The notes under the pieces: generated by a model
Seen by the model: only the letters and a program-made list of their open reading frames with translations
What the model was told of the DNA's origin: nothing
Database searches by the model: none
In this document: positions 1-7,045 of the stretch, piece by piece
Layout: each line of letters starts with the position of its first letter
How positions within the stretch are numbered: the first letter of the stretch is position 1
Translations under genes and position numbers: made by a program
Assembly: GCA_964370085.1 (NCBI GenBank)
Contig: CAYJHI010000011.1
Location: 1 to 28,058, forward strand
Reading direction: 5' to 3'
Length of the DNA stretch: 28,058 nt
From: CARZYU01 sp964370085
GTDB lineage: Bacteria > Bacillota_I > Bacilli_A > RF39 > UBA660

Positions 1-778
1 TTTTTTCATTTAATAAAATTTTAATTGTTAAATCTGTTGTAGCTTCTACTGTATCATTATAGTTTTTAGTCGATAGATAGGTAACTTTATATTTTTGACA
101 TAATTCTTTTAATTTATCTTCAAAATTTTGAAAATAAGTTATTAGAGTATTATAACTTTTTTTGTTTTTCCAATTACTTAAATATAGTTTTGGAGTATAC
201 ATATCAATAGAGAAACCAATATAGTATATTTCTGTTTTCTTATTAATTTTTTTAATTTCTTTAAAATGTGTTTCTATTCTATTGATAACAGTATCTAAAT
301 GAATATTATCTTTCATTTCTTCTAAAACTTTTTTGGTTTTTTTGTAATCTAAGTAAGCATAGAAAAAACTGTGATCGAATAATTGAAATAAATCGTTTAT
401 TCCATAGGAGTATAACAGTGTAGTATTATTATTTTTTATTAGAGTTTTTAACGTTATATCTTCATCAATTTCAATATTGCTGGGATTATAATCATCTAAT
501 TTAGGCATTCCTATTTTGGTGAACAGGGTGTCTCTTGCTTTTTCATTGGCAATATATCTTATCTCTTTTAAACTATTAATGTTTTTATCTATCATGTTGT
601 TAAAATCATCTGTTTTATTTAATAACATTGAAAATAGGTTTAAAATATATTTTGTTTTATATTGTTTACTTACTTGATATAGTACTTGTTGTTGTAAACA
701 TCTTTTTTTACTATTTTGATATATGAAGGGGAATCCTAAATCTTCGCCAAGACCAATTAATATTTTTTCTTTTTCCAT
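1..778 (-). CDS. Partial protein, weakly SGNH/GDSL-hydrolase-like, 3' end outside window
   Basis: I translated the minus strand by hand and found it open from an ATG at 778 down to the window edge (259 codons, no stop), so the C-terminus is missing. The ATG shares one base with the stop of the Tam41-type gene upstream (TAATG), so the two are almost certainly translationally coupled. Around residues 120-130 it reads LLYSYGINDLFQ, which resembles the G-x-N-D block of SGNH hydrolases. It is followed by a long helix (TVINRIETHFKEIKKINKKT) and a strand EIYYIGF, the usual order in that fold. The N-terminal block IGLGEDLG is not a clear GDS motif, and the final D-x-x-H block is beyond the edge or absent. 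No signal peptide or membrane segment is seen. The family call is tentative; the coupling to a phospholipid gene makes lipid-related work plausible but unproven. Confidence 0.55.
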   Translation of the reverse strand, partial: MEKEKILIGLGEDLGFPFIYQNSKKRCLQQQVLYQVSKQYKTKYILNLFSMLLNKTDDFNNMIDKNINSLKEIRYIANEKARDTLFTKIGMPKLDDYNPSNIEIDEDITLKTLIKNNNTTLLYSYGINDLFQLFDHSFFYAYLDYKKTKKVLEEMKDNIHLDTVINRIETHFKEIKKINKKTEIYYIGFSIDMYTPKLYLSNWKNKKSYNTLITYFQNFEDKLKELCQKYKVTYLSTKNYNDTVEATTDLTIKILLNEK

Positions 779-1671
779 TATTTATTTATCCTTTTTTTTA
801 CTTTTTGAAAACCATAATTAACGGATTTTAGTAACCCATTAGTTTTAAAAGAAGTTTTAGTTTGTTCTTTACTTTCGGTTTTGTTTTTCTCGGTAAAGAA
901 CTCTGTTGTTACCTCTCTTAGGTTTGTATGATTACTTAGATCTATCTCATGGTTGTTTAAATATGTTTGTAAGTTTGTTGGTAATTCATCGTATCTTTTG
1001 ATAGCACTTTCTCTAAGTGATAAGTTTTCTAGTTTTATCTTTTTTAAATCATATGCTTCTTCTAGGTATTCATAACTTCCTAAGACAATATTTTTGACTT
1101 TATTGGGGTTTTCACCGAATTTCATTCTGGTATCACCTAAGTAAGACAGTGAACATAGATCTAATAATATTTTTTCTTTACTTGTGTCTTCTTCATTCAT
1201 TAGAATAGCTGTTAGTAAGGCGCTTGTTCTATTTTTTTCAATACTTTCATCTAATTCTTTAGTAGTAATAATTGGTAATATTGGTTTTTGAAATCTGGCA
1301 GGTAAATAGAAGTTGTCCCATGTATTTAAGTTTTTAATTAACCATTCAATAGTAGTAACACCATATTTTATTAGTGTACCTTGATACTTAATATTAGTTG
1401 TATAAGTAAGATTGTTGTGTCCTCCGCAGTTGTCTTTACTTAATTTTATATATGTTTTTCCCATCATAGAATAGTCTTTTTTATTTAATTTTATATTTTC
1501 TTTATGCCACTGATATAGTTCTTTTTCTTCTGTGATTAGGATTAAATCTAATTGTGTTTTCATTTTATCGTTGTATCCTAGTTGTTTGAATACTCCTGAC
1601 CCATAACCGAATGCTCCTATTACTTTTGGTCTTTCTTTTATAAATTGTTCTAAAATAGTTTGTGCTTGCAT
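778..1671 (-). CDS. Tam41/Mmp37-type phosphatidate cytidylyltransferase (CDP-diacylglycerol synthase)
   Basis: This 297-aa soluble protein has the signature of the mitochondrial Tam41 family, peripheral enzymes that make CDP-diacylglycerol from phosphatidic acid and CTP. The nucleotidyltransferase signature GYGSGVFKQ lies at about residues 22-30, followed by QLDLILI with the expected metal-binding Asp. Further family blocks are WHKENIKLNKKDYS, IKYGVTTIEWL, LPARFQKPIL and GDTRMKFGENPNKVKNIV. There are no transmembrane segments, unlike the integral CdsA type. I start it at 1671 because AGGAGG lies four bases upstream; an in-frame ATG at 1692 lies upstream of that site and also upstream of the predicted transcription start. 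The lysine-rich tail (KVKKRINK) could help it bind acidic membranes. It is divergent from murG and overlaps the next gene by one base. The family call is firm; activity in this organism is inferred. Confidence 0.85.
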   Translation of the reverse strand: MQAQTILEQFIKERPKVIGAFGYGSGVFKQLGYNDKMKTQLDLILITEEKELYQWHKENIKLNKKDYSMMGKTYIKLSKDNCGGHNNLTYTTNIKYQGTLIKYGVTTIEWLIKNLNTWDNFYLPARFQKPILPIITTKELDESIEKNRTSALLTAILMNEEDTSKEKILLDLCSLSYLGDTRMKFGENPNKVKNIVLGSYEYLEEAYDLKKIKLENLSLRESAIKRYDELPTNLQTYLNNHEIDLSNHTNLREVTTEFFTEKNKTESKEQTKTSFKTNGLLKSVNYGFQKVKKRINK

Positions 1672-1690
1672 AAATCCTCCTGATAAAATC

Positions 1691-1719
1691 ATTTTACTAT
1701 AAATATTTAAAAAAGTTAA
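1691..1719 (-). promoter_or_regulatory. Promoter of the Tam41 operon
   Basis: On the minus strand TTAACT (1714-1719) and TAAAAT (1691-1696) are separated by 17 bases, a plausible sigma-A promoter. The transcript would start near 1684, which excludes the upstream ATG at 1692 and supports the start at 1671. Confidence 0.5.
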
Positions 1720-1733
1720 TAAATATTGGAAAA

Positions 1734-1763
1734 TTGGTATGTTTATGGTATTATTTATATAAT
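1734..1763 (+). promoter_or_regulatory. Promoter of the murG operon, with a small leader hairpin
   Basis: TTGGTA (1734-1739), 18 bases, then a consensus TATAAT (1758-1763). Just downstream, GATATG (1764-1769) and CATATC (1779-1784) form a perfect 6-bp inverted repeat at or near the 5' end of the mRNA, before the GGGTGAT ribosome site. The intergenic region also carries the opposing Tam41 promoter. Confidence 0.6.
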
Positions 1764-1802
1764 GATATGTGGTAATTGCATATCCTAAAGTAGGGTGATA
1801 AA

Positions 1803-2888
1803 ATGAGAGTTATAATTTCAGCAGGTGGTACAGGTGGCCATATTTATCCTGCTTTGGCTATTATTAATAAAATTAAAGAGAAGAATCCTAATAGTGAGTT
1901 TATATATATAGGAACTACTGATAGAATGGAATCTACTATTATACCTAGTAAGAATATACCTTATGAGGGTATTGAAATGAAGGGTTTGAATAGAAAGAAT
2001 ATTTTTGCTAATATTGGGATTGTTTCTTGTTATTTAAAAGCAATTAAAAGCGCTAAGAAGATTATTGCTTCTTTTAAACCAGATATTGTTATTGGAGTAG
2101 GTGGTTATATAACTGCTCCTGTTATTTATGCAGCGTGTAAACTAGGATATAAAACAATTATACATGAACAAAATTCAATACCGGGTCTTACTAATAAAAT
2201 GTTATCTAAGCGAGTTGATAAAATTTGTGTTTCGCTAGAAGACTCTTTAGAATATTTTCCTAAAGATAAAACTATTTATACTGGTAATCCTCGTAGTGAA
2301 GAGTGTTTGAGTGTTAAAGCTATTAATAAATCTGAATTAGGTCTTTCTTCTAATAAGAAATTAGTTCTAATAGTAATGGGTTCTTTAGGTTCTTTAACTA
2401 TTAATAATAAATTAAAAGAAATAGTAATGGGTTTTAATAAGAAGAGTTATGAAGTGTTATTAGTAACTGGTAAGAATTATTATGATTCATTTAGTAAATT
2501 AGATGTTCCTAGTAATGTGTTTTTAGTACCTTATTTAGAGAATATGCTTAGTGTTATGAAAAAGGTTGATTTGATTGTAACTAGATGTGGAGCCTCTACT
2601 ATTGCAGAGATTACTGCTTTAGGGATACCTTCTATATTAGTGCCTTCTCCTTATGTAACTCATGATCATCAAACTAAAAATGCTTTGAGTTTAGTTAATA
2701 AAGATGCTGGTGTTTTACTTTTAGAAAAAGACTTTGATAGTGATCATCTTATTTCTTTAGTAGATGGTATTTTTAATGATTTAGTGTTATACTCTAAATT
2801 AAAGAAGAATGTTTCTAGTATGGGTGTTAAAAATAGTGCATCTAAGATATATGATATTATAGTAGATGTTGTAAAGGAAGAGAAGTAG
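1803..2888 (+). CDS. murG: MurG, lipid II-forming N-acetylglucosaminyltransferase
   Basis: MurG transfers GlcNAc from UDP-GlcNAc to lipid I on the inner face of the membrane, producing lipid II for peptidoglycan. The 361-aa length is normal for this GT-B enzyme. The N-terminal glycine loop GGTGGH is at residues 8-13. The acceptor-side motif HEQNSIPGLTN is near 122-132. The C-terminal donor-site stretch with TRCGASTIAE, followed by GIPSILVPSPYVTHDHQ, contains the conserved Glu and the uracil/ribose contacts. It opens a plus-strand run with murB and divIB, and its TAG stop shares a base with the GTG start of murB. Its presence shows the organism makes a peptidoglycan wall. Confidence 0.97.
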   Translation: MRVIISAGGTGGHIYPALAIINKIKEKNPNSEFIYIGTTDRMESTIIPSKNIPYEGIEMKGLNRKNIFANIGIVSCYLKAIKSAKKIIASFKPDIVIGVGGYITAPVIYAACKLGYKTIIHEQNSIPGLTNKMLSKRVDKICVSLEDSLEYFPKDKTIYTGNPRSEECLSVKAINKSELGLSSNKKLVLIVMGSLGSLTINNKLKEIVMGFNKKSYEVLLVTGKNYYDSFSKLDVPSNVFLVPYLENMLSVMKKVDLIVTRCGASTIAEITALGIPSILVPSPYVTHDHQTKNALSLVNKDAGVLLLEKDFDSDHLISLVDGIFNDLVLYSKLKKNVSSMGVKNSASKIYDIIVDVVKEEK

Positions 2889-3799
2889 TGAAAGAATTAG
2901 TTGAATATATAAAAAAAGAAAATATTGGTAAACTGATAGAGAATATTTCTACTAGTAAACTTACTACTTATAGAGTAGGGGGTAATGCTAGATTATTAGT
3001 GTTTCCTAAGGGAATAGAGGAACTTGTTTCTTTACTTAAGTATGTTAAGTCTTTAAATATTAAATATAAAGTAATTGGATATGGTTCTAATCTTTTATTT
3101 AGTGACTCTGATTATGATGGTCTTTTAATTAACTTAAAAGAGTTTGATTGGTTAGAGTTTCATAATAAAAAAATTACAGTGGGTGCTGGTTATTCTTTAA
3201 TGAAACTAGCTATTTTTAGTGCGAAGAAGAGTCTTACTGGTTTAGAGTTTGCATCAGGGATTCCGGGTAGTGTAGGTGGAGCAGTTTTTATGAATGCTGG
3301 TGCTTATGGAAGTGATATGGGATATGTTGTTGAACGTGTTAAAGTTTTAACTCCTGATTTGAAGATTATTAATTTAGTTAATAAAGAAATGAATTTTCAT
3401 TATCGTACATCTTTTCTTAAAGAAAATAGTGGTTTTATTTGTTTGGAAGCTACTATTAAATTAAAAGCAGGTAAAAAGGAAGCGATTGAAGAAGTTAATA
3501 GAGAGAGAAAGATTAGAAGAATTAGTTCTCAACCGTTAGAATATCCTTCTGCAGGTAGTGTGTTTAGAAATCCTAGTAGTGATGTTTTTGCGGGTAAATT
3601 AATAGAAGATTTAGGTTTTAAGGGTCTAACTAAAGGTGGAGCACAGGTTAGTAATAAGCATGCTAATTTTATTATAAATAGAGATAATGCTAAAGCTAGT
3701 GATATTAAAGAATTGATTTCTTTTGTTAAAGAAACGGTATTAGATAAATATAAAATTGAATTAAAAGAAGAGCAAGAATATGTAAATTGGGATGAGTGA
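2888..3799 (+). CDS. murB: MurB, UDP-N-acetylenolpyruvoylglucosamine reductase
   Basis: MurB is the FAD enzyme that reduces enolpyruvyl-UDP-GlcNAc to UDP-MurNAc with NADPH, an early cytoplasmic step of peptidoglycan synthesis. The 303-aa protein has the FAD-binding blocks TTYRVGGNA (26-34), GYGSNLLFSD (64-73) and GIPGSVGGAVFMNAGAYG (124-141). It also has YRTSF (172-176) and the catalytic-serine motif SAGSVFRNP with Ser224. It lacks the E. coli-type insertions, so it fits the shorter type II form. Translation starts at a GTG overlapping the murG stop by one base, with AAGGAAG upstream. It ends in TGA, overlapping the GTG start of divIB. Confidence 0.96.
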   Translation: MKELVEYIKKENIGKLIENISTSKLTTYRVGGNARLLVFPKGIEELVSLLKYVKSLNIKYKVIGYGSNLLFSDSDYDGLLINLKEFDWLEFHNKKITVGAGYSLMKLAIFSAKKSLTGLEFASGIPGSVGGAVFMNAGAYGSDMGYVVERVKVLTPDLKIINLVNKEMNFHYRTSFLKENSGFICLEATIKLKAGKKEAIEEVNRERKIRRISSQPLEYPSAGSVFRNPSSDVFAGKLIEDLGFKGLTKGGAQVSNKHANFIINRDNAKASDIKELISFVKETVLDKYKIELKEEQEYVNWDE

Positions 3800-4488
3800 T
3801 ATTAGTGGAAAAGAAAGTGCATAAGAAAAAGAAAATTAGAGCAATACCAGTATTGATACTGTTGTTATTTTTGATTTTGTCATATTTTGTGATTAGTGCT
3901 TATGTTCAAACTGATTTAGAAAATATTATTATAGTAGGAAATGAGAAAATTAGTGATCAAGAGATCATTGTAATGACTGAGCTGGATAGTTATCCTGATT
4001 TCTTTTTTATAAGTACTGGTAAGTTGGAAAAGACTTTACTAGAAATACCTATTATAAAAGAAGTGGAAGTTTCAAAGGAATTTTATCATAAACTTAAGAT
4101 AGAAGTTGTAGAGTATAATTATTTATTTATTAATAAAATTACTAATAAAGTAGTAATTGCTAATAAAGAAGAGTTAGATACTAATGGTATGGTTATGAAT
4201 GTTCCTTCTTTATTAAATTATGTTCCTGATGAACAGTATGATCGTTTTGTATTAGAAATGGATAAATTAGATTCAGATATTATTAATAAGATATCTGAAA
4301 TACAGTACTTACCTAATGAATATGATCCTGATAGATTTTTATTATATATGAGTGATGGTAATAGTGTTTATTTAACTTTAACTAAATTTGATGTTATTAA
4401 TAAATATGAAGAAATGGTTGTTCAATTAGAAGGGCGTAAAGGAATATTATACTTAGATTCTGGAAATCACTTTGAATTATTTCCTTAA
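3796..4488 (+). CDS. divIB: DivIB/FtsQ cell-division protein
   Basis: This is a bitopic division protein of about 230 aa. A basic cytoplasmic head (KKVHKKKKIR) is followed by one membrane helix (about residues 18-35) and an extracellular POTRA-like domain starting at LENIIIVGNEKISDQEI. A beta domain follows, ending in LDSGNHFELFP. DivIB bridges FtsL/DivIC and the septal peptidoglycan synthase. Sequence identity in this family is low, so the call rests on topology and the position between murB and ftsA. The start is uncertain: GTG 3796 overlaps the murB stop in a GTGA arrangement, and a second in-frame GTG is at 3805. A terminator begins at its stop codon, so ftsA is transcribed separately. 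Confidence 0.85.
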   Translation: MILVEKKVHKKKKIRAIPVLILLLFLILSYFVISAYVQTDLENIIIVGNEKISDQEIIVMTELDSYPDFFFISTGKLEKTLLEIPIIKEVEVSKEFYHKLKIEVVEYNYLFINKITNKVVIANKEELDTNGMVMNVPSLLNYVPDEQYDRFVLEMDKLDSDIINKISEIQYLPNEYDPDRFLLYMSDGNSVYLTLTKFDVINKYEEMVVQLEGRKGILYLDSGNHFELFP

Positions 4489-4515
4489 AGAGGTACTTTA
4501 TTAGTACTTTTTTTT
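4487..4515 (+). terminator. Intrinsic terminator after divIB
   Basis: AAAGAGGTACT (4487-4497), loop TTATT, then AGTACTTTTTT (4503-4513) gives an 11-bp stem with two G-U pairs and a run of eight Ts. The 5' arm begins inside the divIB stop codon. Confidence 0.8.
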
Positions 4516-4533
4516 ATATTTACTAGTAAATGC

Positions 4534-4563
4534 TTGCTTTAGAGTTTTTATTTATTGTATAAT
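4534..4563 (+). promoter_or_regulatory. Promoter of ftsA-ftsZ
   Basis: TTGCTT (4534-4539), 18 bases, TATAAT (4558-4563). The predicted transcript start near 4570 lies downstream of an in-frame ATG at 4565, so that ATG cannot be the ftsA start from this promoter. Confidence 0.65.
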
Positions 4564-4585
4564 TATGTTTATAAGGATAAGTGAT

Positions 4586-5863
4586 ATGATGAAGGTATAT
4601 ACAAGTGTTGATCTTGGTAGTGATAGTGTTAAAGTCATTGTCAGTGAAATAGTTAATCGTAAAATACAAGTGTTAGCATCTTCTGTAGTACGTTCTGTAG
4701 GTATAAAGAAAGGACGCATTATAGATGTAGAGATGGCTAGCAAAAGTTTGCATTTAGCGATTAATGAAATTTCTAATAAGTTAGGTCTTAAGATAGATAA
4801 AGCGCTTTTGACTTTACCTACTTATGATATTAAAACGGTTGTTATTGATGAAGAGATGGAAATTAATAAGACAATTGATGGTAATGATGTTGTTAAGATT
4901 ATGCAGAGAGCTTTATATAATAGAGTTGGTGAGAATGAAGAACTTGTGATGATTAGTCCAATTGGTTTTACTTTAGATAATAGAGAGACTGTTAAGAGAC
5001 CAATAGGAAGACCTTGTGATATATTTAGTGTTAAAGCAGTTATTGTTAAAACAGAAAAAGAGCAGTTAAAAGATTATTATGAAGTTTTAAATAAATGTGG
5101 AGTGGAGATTGTTGATTTAACCTTTGATATAGTAGGAGACTATTATGCTGTTAATAATGAAAGTATTGATAGTAAAGTAGGTGCAATTATTAATATTGGA
5201 GGAGATAAAACAACAGTTGGTATTTTTAATAAAGGAATCCTTATAAAATCTAGTATAATTGGTATGGGTAGTCAGAATGTGGATAATGATATTAGTTATA
5301 TATTTAAATTAGATAAGACTACTTCTAGGAATTTAAAAGAGACTTTTGCGATGGCTAATAAGAGATATGCAGATAAGTTTGAAGTGTTAGAAATAGATAG
5401 TAAATTGCATGAGAAGTTGGTTTTAAATCAATATGAATTGTCTGAAGTTATAGAGGCGAGATTAGAAGAAATATTAAAACTTGCTAAAAATGAGATAAAT
5501 CTCTTAACAAAAAGGGAAATTGGTTATATAATAGTTACAGGTGGGATAAGCGAACTTACTGGTTTTCAGTATTTGCTTGATAATACCTTAGGACATAGGT
5601 CGTCTGTTTTAAGTATGATGACGTTAGGAGTTAGACATAATAAGTTTTCTGCTAGTTTAGGAATATGTCAGTATTTTGAACAAAAGTTAGAGTTAAAGAA
5701 TATTAACTATACGATGTTTAGTAAAGAAGTAATAGAGAATATGATTATAAATAATAGGAGTACAACTACTTCTAAAACACTTGTGGAGATTCCAGGGATT
5801 TCAGGGATTGCGGGTAAAGCTAGTAAAGTGTTTAATAATTTAGTTGGTAATAAGGAGGATTAA
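4586..5863 (+). CDS. ftsA: FtsA, actin-like membrane anchor of the Z-ring
   Basis: FtsA is an actin-fold ATPase that tethers FtsZ to the membrane and recruits later division proteins. The phosphate-1 motif is near the start (VYTSVDLGSDSVKV). The SHS2/1C subdomain follows, with RPIGRPCD. Then come IINIGGDKTTVGIF and the adenosine-site stretch IIVTGGISELTG. The C-terminus ends in an amphipathic stretch (GIAGKASKVFNNLVGNK) that fits the membrane-targeting helix. I choose the ATG at 4586 (425 aa), with AAGGAT eight bases upstream; 4589 is also possible. FtsZ starts four bases after the stop. Confidence 0.94.
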   Translation: MMKVYTSVDLGSDSVKVIVSEIVNRKIQVLASSVVRSVGIKKGRIIDVEMASKSLHLAINEISNKLGLKIDKALLTLPTYDIKTVVIDEEMEINKTIDGNDVVKIMQRALYNRVGENEELVMISPIGFTLDNRETVKRPIGRPCDIFSVKAVIVKTEKEQLKDYYEVLNKCGVEIVDLTFDIVGDYYAVNNESIDSKVGAIINIGGDKTTVGIFNKGILIKSSIIGMGSQNVDNDISYIFKLDKTTSRNLKETFAMANKRYADKFEVLEIDSKLHEKLVLNQYELSEVIEARLEEILKLAKNEINLLTKREIGYIIVTGGISELTGFQYLLDNTLGHRSSVLSMMTLGVRHNKFSASLGICQYFEQKLELKNINYTMFSKEVIENMIINNRSTTTSKTLVEIPGISGIAGKASKVFNNLVGNKED

Positions 5864-5866
5864 GGT

Positions 5867-6976
5867 ATGATGAATGGATTAGAGATGGAGCAGTTAGCAA
5901 AGATAAAGGTAATAGGTATTGGTGGTGGTGGAGGAAACGCCGTTAATAGAATGATTGAATCAGGAGTTAAGGGTGTTGAGTTTATTGTTGCGAATACTGA
6001 TTTACAAGTGTTAAATAGTTCTAAAGCAGATATAAAGATTCAAATAGGGGCTAATTTAACTGATGGGTTAGGTGCGGGAGCTAAACCTGATATTGGTAGG
6101 GAAGCTGCAATTGAAAGTAAAAAAGAAATTGAAGATGTTTTAACTGGGGCAGATATGGTTTTTGTTACTTGTGGAATGGGTGGAGGTACTGGAACAGGTG
6201 CGGCACCTGTAGTGGCAGAAATAGCTCAAGCTTTAGGAGCGTTGACAGTGGGTATTGTTACTAAACCATTCTCATTTGAAGGTAAGAAAAGAATGGAAAA
6301 TGCTCATTCTGGTTTAGATGAGTTGAAGAAACATGTAGATACTTTAATCGTTATTCCTAACGATAGATTAAGAGAAATTATTGATAAGACAACACCTATG
6401 TTAGAAGCTTTTAAAGAAGTAGATAATGTACTTAGAAGAGGTGTTCAATCTATATCAGATTTAATAGCAGTAGTTGGGTTAGTAAACTTGGACTTTGCGG
6501 ATGTTAAAGCGGTTATGGAGAAATCAGGAAATGCTATTATTGGTATTGGTATGGGTATGGGAGAAGATAGAGCGATTGAAGCTGCTAAACAAGCTGTTTC
6601 TAGTCCGTTACTTGAAACTTCGATAGTAGGAGCAACTGATGCGATTATTAATATTACTGGTGGTATGAATTTAACATTATTTGAAGCAGAACAAGCAGCA
6701 GAAGTTGTTAGAGCAGCTGCTAATACAGATATAAATACAATATTTGGGTCAGTTATTAATGAGAATTTAACTGATGAAGTTATTGTTACAGTAATTGCAA
6801 CTGGATTTGATAAGAGTAAGAAAATTATGGAAGAACAACATAATAGTTATCAACAACCAGTACAACCACAACCTACTAGAAGAGTTGTTAGAGAAGAAGT
6901 AAAAGTAGCAGATCTTTTAGAAGATGATGATGATGGAGATTTTGATGTTCCTTCATTCTTAAAGAGAAATTATTAA
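5867..6976 (+). CDS. ftsZ: FtsZ, tubulin-like division GTPase
   Basis: FtsZ polymerises at midcell into the Z-ring. The 369-aa protein has the N-terminal G-box GIGGGGGNAVNRM (17-29) and NTDLQVL (43-49). The tubulin signature GGGTGTG is at 105-111. The synergy-loop region around NLDFADVKAVM contains the catalytic Asp. A short variable linker leads to the conserved C-terminal peptide DFDVPSFLKRN, which binds FtsA and similar partners. A strong AAGGAGGA site seven bases before the ATG, right at the ftsA stop, suggests high expression. A second ATG directly follows the first. A terminator starts at the stop codon and closes the division cluster. Confidence 0.98.
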   Translation: MMNGLEMEQLAKIKVIGIGGGGGNAVNRMIESGVKGVEFIVANTDLQVLNSSKADIKIQIGANLTDGLGAGAKPDIGREAAIESKKEIEDVLTGADMVFVTCGMGGGTGTGAAPVVAEIAQALGALTVGIVTKPFSFEGKKRMENAHSGLDELKKHVDTLIVIPNDRLREIIDKTTPMLEAFKEVDNVLRRGVQSISDLIAVVGLVNLDFADVKAVMEKSGNAIIGIGMGMGEDRAIEAAKQAVSSPLLETSIVGATDAIINITGGMNLTLFEAEQAAEVVRAAANTDINTIFGSVINENLTDEVIVTVIATGFDKSKKIMEEQHNSYQQPVQPQPTRRVVREEVKVADLLEDDDDGDFDVPSFLKRNY

Positions 6977-6997
6977 ACGACACTTAGTCGTTTTTTT
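6975..6997 (+). terminator. Intrinsic terminator after ftsZ
   Basis: AAACGAC, loop ACTTA, GTCGTTT gives a 7-bp perfect stem followed by a T run to 6997. The 5' arm includes two bases of the ftsZ stop codon. Confidence 0.85.
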
Positions 6998-7021
6998 ATT
7001 TTATTTATTTAATTTATATGT

Positions 7022-7027
7022 TAGAAT
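7022..7027 (+). promoter_or_regulatory. Possible -10 element for the 7046 gene
   Basis: TAGAAT at 7022-7027 lies 18 bases before the start codon, after the ftsZ terminator. No convincing -35 is seen. The gene must have its own promoter because the terminator separates it from ftsZ, but the exact site is uncertain. Confidence 0.3.
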
Positions 7028-7045
7028 GTTATTATAGGTGAGTGT

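Noticed and set aside
4552..4743. Minus-strand open frame over the ftsA start
   Set aside because: Shadow of ftsA and its promoter; no supporting signals.
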